Shown here: positions 26,166 through 33,911 of the stretch, piece after piece
Layout: each line of letters opens with the position of its first letter
Numbering within the stretch: the stretch's first letter is position 1
NCBI GenBank assembly: GCA_013044385.1
Contig: JABEUN010000081.1
Location: 1-64,000 of the forward strand
Reading direction: 5' to 3'
DNA from: Acidimicrobiaceae bacterium
GTDB lineage: Bacteria > Actinomycetota > Acidimicrobiia > Acidimicrobiales > Acidimicrobiaceae
DNA: 64,000 nucleotides
Position numbers and translations under genes: made by a program
Notes under the pieces: model-generated
Database searches by the model: none
Told to the model about the DNA's origin: nothing
Seen by the model: only the letters and a program-made list of their open reading frames with translations

Positions 26166-26900
26166 ATGGCTAAACATGACCCCCTTGGCCTTCGAGATGA
26201 TGTATATCGACGTCCACTCGAGACGGCAATCGAGCGGATCGGCCTTCACCCCGGTTCCACCTGCGCAGATGTTGGCGCGGGCGCCGGCGACGTCACGGTC
26301 GCACTTGCTGCATGGGTAGGTGAATCTGGACGCGTCTACGCAGTAGATATCGACCCGGTTCGTAGGAATCAGATAGCACGGGCTGCGGCAAACTACTCAC
26401 AGGTGATCGCCATCACCCAATCAGCGGAGGAACTCGCCCTGCCCGAATTGGTGGATCTCGCCTTCTGTAGGTTCTTACTTGTGGGCGTGATCGATCCAGT
26501 CCTTGCGATATTGGGTATGGCGAAGATGGTAAAGCCAGGTGGATGGCTGGTAATCCAGGAACCGGTCACCTCGGCGGGACGAGTCGGCAGGGAATCCATC
26601 TCCTCCTCTGCAGAGGAAATCAGGAATCCAGATGTAGGAATGGACGTACCAAAGCTGGTGAATTCGATCGGCTTCGACCTCGTCGATTGCTGGGCTGAGG
26701 CTCCCGCCGGTTTTGGCAGTTCGCCGGTAGTCGCCTACCTCGAGGACATGACGGAAACTCCAGTCGATGCAGATGACACGGTTCTGCTTCCGCCACTCAT
26801 ATGCGTAGTTGCACAGCGACCCCAACAATGGTCACCAACCAGCATTCGTCGAGGGTCGGCCGGTGAGGGTCCCAGAAACCCCTATCCCACGGAAGAGTAG
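26166..26900 (+). CDS. SAM-dependent methyltransferase
   Basis: Class I (Rossmann) methyltransferase of 244 aa. Motif I is CADVGAGAGDVTVALA (residues about 34-49), followed by the acidic end of strand 2 in VYAVDIDPVRR, motif II near AFCRFLLVGVIDP and MVKPGGWLVIQEPV. The pattern matches generic UbiE/COQ5-like small-molecule enzymes. Substrate unknown. It is the last gene before the sulfur cluster and is divergent from the DUF6941-like gene. Confidence 0.8.
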   Translation: MAKHDPLGLRDDVYRRPLETAIERIGLHPGSTCADVGAGAGDVTVALAAWVGESGRVYAVDIDPVRRNQIARAAANYSQVIAITQSAEELALPELVDLAFCRFLLVGVIDPVLAILGMAKMVKPGGWLVIQEPVTSAGRVGRESISSSAEEIRNPDVGMDVPKLVNSIGFDLVDCWAEAPAGFGSSPVVAYLEDMTETPVDADDTVLLPPLICVVAQRPQQWSPTSIRRGSAGEGPRNPYPTEE

Positions 26901-27113
26901 TAGATTAGGCGAAAGAGGTCGCCCAGATCAATGTTCGAGACCTCTAAGGATCGGGGCGCCGAACTTTTCCGCCCAAAGACCGATGTCAATATAATTCAGT
27001 CTTGCATCAACAGATGCGACAACGCACTCTCTAATCACAAGGTTAGGCTAAGTCCTTTGCGGCCCGTGTGATGGGCTTGACTACAGCGGTTAAACAGTAC
27101 TAAGGATCGACCA

Positions 27114-27488
27114 GTGGAAACAGGCAACGCAGAGCTCAAAGATCAGGTTCGCATCGAGATGGAAGACCTCGTCGACAACATGTGCATGGCTTTGAACGAT
27201 CCCAAGCGTCTGATGGTCCTCTGGGCACTACGTGAGGGGCCCCACAGTGTAGGCGAACTCTCCGATCTCCTAGAATCTCCGCCTTCAAACGTATCCCAGC
27301 ACCTCGCGATATTGCGGACCCGAGGTCTTGTTGACACCGAGCGTCAAGGAAATTCGATCTACTATCACCTTCGCCACCCAAAGATCATCGTGGCCATCGA
27401 TCTGCTCCGCGAGGTTCTACGTGACGAGATCGATCGCCGTTCAGGCATCGTGGCCAGCGACTCTCAGGACAGGGGCCGAACTAGGTGA
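27114..27488 (+). CDS. ArsR/SmtB-family transcriptional regulator
   Basis: Small winged-helix repressor (124 aa). Helix-turn-helix region: HSVGELSDLLESPPSNVSQHLAILRTRGLVDTERQGNSIYYHL. The start is GTG at 27114, seven bases after AAGGA. Only one cysteine (Cys24) is present, so neither a CxC metal site nor a two-Cys thiol switch is visible; ArsR regulators known from other sHdr loci carry a Cys pair. Its end overlaps by 25 bases, tail to tail, the last gene of the sulfur operon, so control of that operon is likely but inferred. Confidence 0.85.
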   Translation: METGNAELKDQVRIEMEDLVDNMCMALNDPKRLMVLWALREGPHSVGELSDLLESPPSNVSQHLAILRTRGLVDTERQGNSIYYHLRHPKIIVAIDLLREVLRDEIDRRSGIVASDSQDRGRTR

Positions 27489-28150
27489 ATCCGTCCGTTC
27501 GCCTCGGTGACGCTATAACACGCAAGCGCTGAATCCGCAGGGCCACGGAGGCGCTCGCCTGTCACAAGGTCGAAGCGGCTACCATGGGCGGGGCACGCGA
27601 CCGTAGTTCCATCGATCTCCGATCTAGAAAGCGATACCCCCTGGTGGGTGCAGAGTCCGGTGCAAAGCAGTCTGCCGTCTACCCTCCAGAGCGAAACCAC
27701 TCCAAGTGCAGGAACGTCGACATCAGCAAGATGGCCCACGCGACCCGCCACTTCGCCAACATCGAGCAGAGGCAACAGCCTTTGCTGCGAGGCATCTCTA
27801 GGACGACTTAGCAGACGACGAAGTATCGGTGAAACACTGCCGCGAGTAACGACGACATCGTAGCCAGCGCGTTCCGCGCGTTTCCAGAGAGTGGGATCGG
27901 GGACCGCTATCACGCCTACGACCACTATGTCGCCGCCGAAACGCCTTCTGACATCCGAAAGGGCTTCGTCTACGGCCCCTGTGGTGATTGTGGTTACGAC
28001 GTGGCTCGCCTTCTCATCGCCACCAGTTCCTAGACGGGCATTTGTCCCCTCTAAAGCACGGCGAACAGCCCTAGCCAGAATCTCGTCAAGATCATCTATC
28101 GCAACGATCACTACTTCGCCATGGTCAGAACCAGTTGAGTTGTCCACCAA
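27464..28150 (-). CDS. Two-domain Rieske protein at the end of the sulfur operon
   Basis: Protein of 228 aa. Residues about 1-115 form an unrecognised alpha/beta domain (VVIVAIDDLDEILARAVRRAL, then DIVVVGVIAV and YDVVVTRGS), in outline like a flavodoxin- or receiver-type fold. Residues about 125-228 are a Rieske domain with ligands Cys167/His169 (CTHQG) and Cys186/His189 (CPAHG), of the ferredoxin type. It starts one base from the dsrE2-like stop, so it is the last gene of the operon. An electron-transfer role in sulfur oxidation is inferred from position. I know of no sHdr component with this domain pair. Confidence 0.78.
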   Translation of the reverse strand: MVDNSTGSDHGEVVIVAIDDLDEILARAVRRALEGTNARLGTGGDEKASHVVTTITTGAVDEALSDVRRRFGGDIVVVGVIAVPDPTLWKRAERAGYDVVVTRGSVSPILRRLLSRPRDASQQRLLPLLDVGEVAGRVGHLADVDVPALGVVSLWRVDGRLLCTGLCTHQGVSLSRSEIDGTTVACPAHGSRFDLVTGERLRGPADSALACYSVTEANGRIHLVRPLS

Positions 28151-28648
28151 TTAGATGAACATCGTTATGTCGGCCTCGGCGGCCATGTTTATGAAAGACG
28201 CAGCTCCAATCGGCGCCTCGACCCCCTCGATGAAGTCGTCCTTTTTCAAGCCGTAGAGGTCCATCGTCATCTGACACGGATAGAGTCGAACACCCAGGTC
28301 CTGTGCCATTCCGAGAAGCTCGGTCGGACTCGAGACATTGTGCTCATTCGCCAACATCTTGATCATCTTGGTTCCCATCCCACCGAAGTGGATCTTGCCA
28401 AGCTTGAGGTTATCGGTTCCACCCCGATCTACCAAGGATTCCGCCTTCTGCATCCAGTTAGCGCCCGTACTACGGATCTCATTTCGCTGAAGAACCCGAA
28501 GGCCCCAAAATGTAAAGAAGAGTTCCACTTCTAGCCCAGATGCAGCAGCCGTGGTTGCCAGAATGAGCACCGGCCAGACACGATCAAGATCCGAACTCCA
28601 GCAGATCATGGCCATACTCTTCGACTTTTCCAGTTCTTGTTCGTCCAC
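28151..28648 (-). CDS. DsrE2-like sulfur-carrier protein
   Basis: Protein of 165 aa of the DsrE/F family. Such proteins carry sulfane sulfur on a cysteine and hand it between TusA and other partners. The fold starts at MICWSSDLDRVWPVLILATTAAASGLEVELFFTFWG; two cysteines are present, Cys16 and Cys125 (RLYPCQMTMDL). Cys125 is at the conserved sulfur-binding position of DsrE2-type proteins; the family also often has a membrane helix, which is not obvious here. It lies 97 bp after lbpA on the operon and touches the Rieske gene. Confidence 0.85.
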   Translation of the reverse strand: MDEQELEKSKSMAMICWSSDLDRVWPVLILATTAAASGLEVELFFTFWGLRVLQRNEIRSTGANWMQKAESLVDRGGTDNLKLGKIHFGGMGTKMIKMLANEHNVSSPTELLGMAQDLGVRLYPCQMTMDLYGLKKDDFIEGVEAPIGAASFINMAAEADITMFI

Positions 28649-28745
28649 CGCAATTCCCCCCAGTTACTCTCTATGTCCTATGTCCCCCCGGAGCTGCCCA
28701 CCGCCGCCCGGAAGCTTGTTCTAACTGAAGCAGGCCCAGCATCAG

Positions 28746-29204
28746 TCACGGGTCCACACAGCGAAAACAGTGGAGCCCGGACTCATCGATTCGTGCTCTG
28801 TAGAACGTGAATGCAGATTGAGCATCGACGAGTTCACCTCCTTCCGCTTCACTGGCAACCTGTAGTCGGTAGAACCATCCAAGTCCGTACGGATCCCGAT
28901 TCGCCAAGGCGATATCGGTGGCGAATGCGCGCTCGTTTGAATCCACGATCTCACCAGTAAGCGGAGCCCGCATAGGCCCGACCCATTTGGCACTCTCAAG
29001 GGCAGCAAGCGGCCTTCCACGCTCCACGACCCTTCCCACCGGCTTCCAGCCGATGTGAACGAGCCGACCGCATCGACTCTGGGAGAAGTCCGTCATTCCC
29101 ACCACCACGGTCCGCTGCGAGACAAAACTCACCCAGGTATCGAAGTCGAGGTCATAGAGCCGATCACTAGGGAATGAGCAGCCCGCCCAGGACAGTTCTG
29201 CCAC
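28746..29204 (-). CDS. Lipoate-binding protein LbpA-like (third copy, divergent)
   Basis: GcvH-like single-domain lipoyl carrier. The lysine for lipoylation is Lys73 in LESAKWVGP, with the fold pattern VVVGMTDFSQS before it and APLTGEIVDSNE, then DPYGLGWFYRLQV, after it. The start GTG 29204 is chosen because it directly follows the TGA of the previous lbpA (TGAGGTG) and gives an N terminus that aligns with that gene (SWAGCSFPSDRLYD against VNGCNLPDELYY). Compared with its neighbour it has extra cysteines (Cys9, Cys45 and two near the C terminus). It is a tandem duplicate that has diverged. Confidence 0.85.
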   Translation of the reverse strand: MAELSWAGCSFPSDRLYDLDFDTWVSFVSQRTVVVGMTDFSQSRCGRLVHIGWKPVGRVVERGRPLAALESAKWVGPMRAPLTGEIVDSNERAFATDIALANRDPYGLGWFYRLQVASEAEGGELVDAQSAFTFYRARIDESGLHCFRCVDP

Positions 29205-29205
29205 C

Positions 29206-29646
29206 TCAATTCCCCTCGCACGAGATCCCCGCTGCATCCAAAAAGGCACGGTATGCCTCGACTCCTTGGACCCCGGTCACCAACTCAACCACGTCCTGCT
29301 CCCAGTCACTCGGATTTACCCGAGCTATCCACCCGTCGCCATAGGGGTCTGAATTTAGAAGTCCTGGATTGGCGAACAGTGACTCGTTGACCGCAACGAT
29401 CTCGCCTTCCACGGGACTTGGAACTGGGCCCACCCACTTTCCACTCTCCACCGTGGCGAGACTCTTTCCGCGCTTGACGGCCTTACCGGCCCCTTTTGCC
29501 GTCACGGAAATTATTGACTTGGCCATGCTTTGGGCTACATCTGTAAGCCCAACCACGATCTCTGACCCCTCGGGTCTCGCCCACACGTGCTTGTCGACTA
29601 CGTAGTAGAGCTCATCGGGAAGATTACAACCGTTGACCGACGCCAT
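29206..29646 (-). CDS. lbpA: Lipoate-binding protein LbpA (tandem copy)
   Basis: Single lipoyl-domain protein related to GcvH but, in sHdr loci, dedicated to sulfur oxidation, where its lipoate is thought to carry the sulfur intermediate. The lipoylation site is Lys70 in VESGKWVGP. The fold pattern is IVVGLTDVAQSMAKSI, PSPVEGEIVAVNESL and DPYGDGWIARV. The start at 29646 has GGAGG six bases upstream; the frame is open to 29685 but would overlap the zinc-finger gene more. A 146-aa length is normal. No glycine-cleavage genes are near, which argues against a GcvH role. Confidence 0.93.
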   Translation of the reverse strand: MASVNGCNLPDELYYVVDKHVWARPEGSEIVVGLTDVAQSMAKSIISVTAKGAGKAVKRGKSLATVESGKWVGPVPSPVEGEIVAVNESLFANPGLLNSDPYGDGWIARVNPSDWEQDVVELVTGVQGVEAYRAFLDAAGISCEGN

Positions 29647-29965
29647 TTGGACCTCCATCGTTTCCTGTGTCGACCTCCGCAGCATCTAGCACATGTTCAC
29701 CGATATAGTGGCCGATGAGCACATTTGTCGCAACTGCGATGATCTCCTCGTGATACACCTGCGAGAATTCAGCCTCGTTGAAATTGAGGCGGATCGGCTG
29801 GCGGTAGCTCTCACCGCAGGTTGGGCAGCAGACTTCATACGCCCAGTGATTACCGTCAGCTGTCACCGAGACGAGATCTCGATGGTCTTCTGCCATATGG
29901 GAGTGCAGCTCCTCGAAATAGCCAACGAAGTCGCAGCTTGGACATTTGACCGTTTCGATTCTCAT
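29624..29965 (-). CDS. Small zinc-finger-like protein in the sulfur operon
   Basis: Unrecognised 113-aa protein. The N terminus has CPSC (Cys8, Cys11) followed by His23 and His28 (HMAEDH), a C2H2 zinc-finger-like spacing. A second Cys group (CCPTC, Cys46/47/50) and a His-rich stretch (IGHYIGEH) follow. It overlaps the membrane oxidoreductase by 4 bases (ATGA) and lbpA by 23 bases, so it is co-translated with them. Its role is unknown; metal binding or thiol chemistry for sulfur transfer is possible. Confidence 0.65.
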   Translation of the reverse strand: MRIETVKCPSCDFVGYFEELHSHMAEDHRDLVSVTADGNHWAYEVCCPTCGESYRQPIRLNFNEAEFSQVYHEEIIAVATNVLIGHYIGEHVLDAAEVDTGNDGGPNGVGQRL

Positions 29966-32139
29966 CCCTGCTCTCCACCTGCTGAGCCTGCACCAACAAG
30001 GCGCGTAGCCTCAGCTACGAGCTCCACGATGTCGACCACCTTGATCCTGCCCTCATTTCCCGTCGTTTTGACCGCATCGGAGAACATCACGTAGTCCTTG
30101 GGGCAGGCGACGACGAACTGCTCGACTCCCAGTTCGGCGGCCTCCCGCATTCGATTCTCACTCGGTCGCTCAGTCAGTACTGAGTCATCCATCCAGATCC
30201 GACCACCACCGGCACCGCAGCAGAAGCTGTTTGTACGGTTCCTAGGCATCTCGACGAGCTCACATCCAGCCAACTCGACCAACCTGCGGGGTTGTTCGAA
30301 GATGCGGTTGTAGCGCCCCAGGTAGCAGGGGTCATGGTAGGTCACCCGTCCGCCGAGATTTGCAAGTGCACCCTCGTTTGTCTCCATTATCTCTAAGAGC
30401 ACTTCGCTGTAGTGAAGAACGGGCTTGTCGAGTCCGTATACCGGATACTCGTTTCGAAGGGTGTTGAAGCTGTGCGGGTCCGTTGTGAAGATCTTGTCGA
30501 AATCGGCACCGGCAAATGCGGCGAGATTCTGCTCCACCAGCATTTCGAATAGCCCCTCTTCGCCTACTCTTCGGACATCGTTTCCAGCGTTGCGTTCATC
30601 TTCGAAGAGAATTCCAAAGCTCACTCCCGCGTCCCGCAACACCGTTGCCAAGATCCTTGATATCTCTCCGAGGCGCTCGTCGAAGGAGGCAAAATCGCCG
30701 AGAAACCACAGATACTCAACGTGCTGTTTCCGCGCATCGACCAAGTCGAAGTCGAGCCCCTTAGCCCACCTGGCACGCATCCGCGCCGACTTGCCAAAGG
30801 AGTTCCCCTGGGTGGCCAAGTTCTCCAGAGCGCTCTGGAGAGTCGGATCCATGGTCCCCTCGTCAACAAGGCTCCGCCTGAGCGAAACGATCGTGGGAAC
30901 GTGCTCTATGCCTACGGGACAGATCTCCACGCATGCCATACAGGTCGTGCAGGACCATAGCGTCGCAGGAAGTATCACGTCACCTGCGAGGCGTCCACCA
31001 GCTACAAGTGGTCCAGATGCAGTTGGCCGCTGCTCCCAATCCAGGACCATGGAGAGGCCTGCGCTACGGTCCGCCCACTGCCGGAGGTCCAAAATGAGAT
31101 CACGCGGTGAGAGCGGGGCTCCCCCGGTTCGAGCAGGGCAGACTGAATGACACCGACCACATTTGGTACACGCGTCTAAGGACAGAAGTTCCTTGGACGT
31201 GAAGTCATCGAGCGACCTGTAACCAGGATGATCGAGGTTATTTGCCGGCAAACGACGGGTTGCCGAAGAGTCCCGCACGAGCAAATTCGCCGGCGCAGTC
31301 ATTATGTGAATCGCTTTGGACCACGGGATATACGCGACGAACGCCAAAGCCATTGCTATATGGATCCACCATATCCACAGGTGGATGGCGGCGGCAGAGG
31401 TCGACGAAATGCCAATACCGTGCATCGCACTTGCGATGGCATAGCCCATCCACGTCCAACGCTCGTAGGGGGGGAATCTGCTTGCGTCGATCCGCAGAGC
31501 CTGAATAAGAATCCCGGTGACCAAAATCGCTAGCAGGCCGTATGCAAAAAGTAGGTCCCCTGCCGCCATCCTCGCCCTCGAATATCCGTCCTCGGGGATC
31601 TGAGCACGTTTATAGTCGAGGGCAATCGACGTGGATCTCGCCCGACGGACAATGAGTCCAACTAATCCAACGAGGGCAGCTAGGCCAGCTAAGTCGAAAA
31701 TTGCGTTGTAGGCGAGGTAGAAGTGGCCGGTGAAAAAGCTCAGCTCATGGTGGCCGAAGATCCTGGTCAAATTACCGACCACGTCGTAGTCCAAGCTGAG
31801 GATTGTCGTAGCCGCTAACAGCCCCAGGAATCCCCAGAACAGCGCTAGATGAGCTAGCCCTACACCTCGATTGCGCTTGGAAACGGTTCCATTCGAAGCG
31901 ATCTCATGAATCGATCGCGACACTGGCACCGGCCGGGTGATGCCCAGTAGATCCCTGTCGAGGTGTTTGCGGCGAAATCTGGACAGATCTAAAGGACGTC
32001 CGGCGAAATACTTGCGAACTCGGAATGCCAGTCCTACGAAGAAGATCAGGATCGCCACGAATGAGGCCAGGTAGAAGACCACCCTCTCCAACCGCGTCTC
32101 GCCAGCAAAAATCTGTCGCGTCTCGATCACCGTCAACAT
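29962..32139 (-). CDS. Membrane Fe-S oxidoreductase with CCG domains (ETF:membrane oxidoreductase, EMO)
   Basis: Links EtfAB to the quinone pool. Residues 20-290 hold about six membrane segments like the nitrate reductase gamma subunit (cytochrome-b-type). Two [4Fe-4S] sites follow: CTKCGRCHSVCP and CTTCMACVEICP. The last 300 residues are HdrD-like, with one clear CCG site (HDPCYLGRYN ... NSFCCGAGGGRIW) near residue 625-665; the first CCG site has lost its cysteines. The soluble part closely resembles the fused HdrC/B-type protein of the same operon (38542-39855), so the two are paralogues. It lies directly after etfA, as in type II sHdr loci. Confidence 0.88.
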   Translation of the reverse strand: MLTVIETRQIFAGETRLERVVFYLASFVAILIFFVGLAFRVRKYFAGRPLDLSRFRRKHLDRDLLGITRPVPVSRSIHEIASNGTVSKRNRGVGLAHLALFWGFLGLLAATTILSLDYDVVGNLTRIFGHHELSFFTGHFYLAYNAIFDLAGLAALVGLVGLIVRRARSTSIALDYKRAQIPEDGYSRARMAAGDLLFAYGLLAILVTGILIQALRIDASRFPPYERWTWMGYAIASAMHGIGISSTSAAAIHLWIWWIHIAMALAFVAYIPWSKAIHIMTAPANLLVRDSSATRRLPANNLDHPGYRSLDDFTSKELLSLDACTKCGRCHSVCPARTGGAPLSPRDLILDLRQWADRSAGLSMVLDWEQRPTASGPLVAGGRLAGDVILPATLWSCTTCMACVEICPVGIEHVPTIVSLRRSLVDEGTMDPTLQSALENLATQGNSFGKSARMRARWAKGLDFDLVDARKQHVEYLWFLGDFASFDERLGEISRILATVLRDAGVSFGILFEDERNAGNDVRRVGEEGLFEMLVEQNLAAFAGADFDKIFTTDPHSFNTLRNEYPVYGLDKPVLHYSEVLLEIMETNEGALANLGGRVTYHDPCYLGRYNRIFEQPRRLVELAGCELVEMPRNRTNSFCCGAGGGRIWMDDSVLTERPSENRMREAAELGVEQFVVACPKDYVMFSDAVKTTGNEGRIKVVDIVELVAEATRLVGAGSAGGEQG

Positions 32140-32150
32140 GTCGTTCGCGT

Positions 32151-33119
32151 CTACCCTTCAACCAGTTCGACGAGCTCTGGAACCAGATCGAACAGATCGA
32201 GGGTTGTGCCGTAATGGGCGACTTTGAAGATCGGGGCGTTCGGGTCTGTGTTGCACGCGATGATCACCTCGCTCTGACGCATTCCTTCGAGGTGTTCCGG
32301 CGCACCTGAGATACCGAATGACAAGTAGACCTTCGGTTTCACCTTCTTTCCGGACTTGCCGACCTGGTGGGGCTTAGGGAGCCAACCTTGGTCTATTACT
32401 GGACGTGACGCTGACATCGGCACGCCGAGAGCATCAGCCAGTTCCTGGACCACTTCAAGGTTTGCTGATGCTCCAATTCCACGTCCAACGGAGACCAGAA
32501 GCTCCGCAGCAACGATGTCCACACCCGAGGCCTCTGGCTCATGTCGGATTCCCGGCTCGATTGCCAGGCTCCCAACGATGGCATCCAGCGAATGGTTGGA
32601 GACCTCGACATCTCCCACTCCCAGCTGGAGTGCAACAGCACTTCCCGGCACCACACAGGCGATAGCGAAGCCGTCACCAAGGTCGCAGTCAGCTAGCAGC
32701 TTTCCTCCATAGAGTTGGGATGTCGCCTGGATCCGACCTGCATCTACTGATAGTCCAACCACATACGAAGCCAGCGTCGCGTCAAATGCAACGGAGAGTG
32801 CAGAGCATAGGTCAAGGCCAAGAGTCCCTGTGGGGGCCAGCAATAGGCGAGGTCTTATCGCTTCTACCCGAGCAGACAGAGCCGTCACCGCCATCTCCGA
32901 GGAGTACCCGATGGTACCGAAATCGACGTAACAGTCGACAATGTCGCAGCCAACCGCAGTGAGAGCGACATCGGAAGCTCCTATTAGTACTCCGACAAGA
33001 GGTCCACCTAAGGAGTTGGCGACATCTTTTCCAAGGGAGATGAGCTCAAGACTCACGTCGCTCAAGCGGCCGGCAGTGGCTTCGAGTACTACCATGACCC
33101 CGTTGTTCGGTCCACTCAT
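32151..33119 (-). CDS. etfA: Electron transfer flavoprotein alpha subunit
   Basis: EtfA of a dedicated EtfAB pair (322 aa). The C-terminal FAD-binding part is clear: ELLVSVGRGIG, LPKPHQVGKSGKKVKPKVYLSFGISGAPEHLEGM and NTDPNAPIFKVAHYGTTLDLFDLVPELVE. It should take electrons in the cytoplasm and pass them to the membrane oxidoreductase encoded next. The gene follows etfB by 3 bases. In sulfur oxidation loci EtfAB is proposed to take electrons from the sHdr complex; the direction here is inferred from context. Confidence 0.95.
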   Translation of the reverse strand: MSGPNNGVMVVLEATAGRLSDVSLELISLGKDVANSLGGPLVGVLIGASDVALTAVGCDIVDCYVDFGTIGYSSEMAVTALSARVEAIRPRLLLAPTGTLGLDLCSALSVAFDATLASYVVGLSVDAGRIQATSQLYGGKLLADCDLGDGFAIACVVPGSAVALQLGVGDVEVSNHSLDAIVGSLAIEPGIRHEPEASGVDIVAAELLVSVGRGIGASANLEVVQELADALGVPMSASRPVIDQGWLPKPHQVGKSGKKVKPKVYLSFGISGAPEHLEGMRQSEVIIACNTDPNAPIFKVAHYGTTLDLFDLVPELVELVEG

Positions 33120-33122
33120 GCC

Positions 33123-33905
33123 CTAATTCCCCTTCCTCGATCCGGCGACACCTTTTGCCACCAGCACGTCATAGATCGCAGAAGCGACCTCCTTCGGTTT
33201 GCCTTCCAGCATCGTCGCCGTTCCGCTCGCCTCCGGTGCATACAGTCGCAACACCTGGGGCGTATTTCCGAAACTCTCTCCAGTCACTGGTACCTTTTCT
33301 ATGGTCGCTTCTGCCATGACTTGACGGATCCGCGAGATCGGAACGTAACGTGGAGCCTGTCGCGCCGACTGAACGCCGAGCACTAGTGGAAGCCTCGCCC
33401 GCGAGACGCTAGTTACCCCACCGCCAAGCTCCTGAGTAATGTGAGCTTCGCTGCCTTCCACTGAAATATTTGTCACCACCGAGGCGTGTGCAACTCCGAG
33501 CATTGCCCCAATAGCACCCGCCAATTGACCGTTTAAGTCGTCGGCCGCCTGCACACCGGTCAACACCAGATCGAAGTCGCACTCTCGGATAAACCACGCG
33601 AGGGCCGCCGCCCGCTGCCTCGTAGGAATCCACCCCTCGAAGTCGCCCGTCAGTTCAACGGCCCGATCGGCTCCCTTAGCTAACGCGGCGTGCAGGGTCT
33701 GGTGAAAATCAACTTCTTCGATCCCGACTACCGTTACCGTTCCCCCGTAGGCCTCCTTGAGACAGAGTGCCTCCTCGAGAGCCGCTTCATCCCACTCGTT
33801 CGACACGAATTTCACAAACTCCCGGTCGATGTCGGTCCCAGAAGAGTCGACCTCCAGCTCCTCGACGAGATCGGCCAGCTGGCGCATAGCCACGATGATG
33901 TTCAT
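33123..33905 (-). CDS. etfB: Electron transfer flavoprotein beta subunit
   Basis: EtfB partner of the alpha subunit (260 aa). It has the EtfB pattern EWDEAALEEALCLKEAYGGTVTVVGI, HAALAKGADRAVEL and the AMP/FAD-binding loop LVLTGVQAADDLNGQLAGAIGAMLG. The alpha-subunit gene follows 3 bases on and lipS2 ends 6 bases before. Whether this pair binds one or two FAD (bifurcating type) cannot be decided by eye. Confidence 0.95.
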   Translation of the reverse strand: MNIIVAMRQLADLVEELEVDSSGTDIDREFVKFVSNEWDEAALEEALCLKEAYGGTVTVVGIEEVDFHQTLHAALAKGADRAVELTGDFEGWIPTRQRAAALAWFIRECDFDLVLTGVQAADDLNGQLAGAIGAMLGVAHASVVTNISVEGSEAHITQELGGGVTSVSRARLPLVLGVQSARQAPRYVPISRIRQVMAEATIEKVPVTGESFGNTPQVLRLYAPEASGTATMLEGKPKEVASAIYDVLVAKGVAGSRKGN

Positions 33906-33911
33906 AGTTCC

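Noticed and set aside
30425-31150. A 241-codon frame on the plus strand inside the membrane oxidoreductase gene
   Set aside because: It runs opposite to a gene with complete Fe-S and CCG motifs and shows no family features; a shadow frame.
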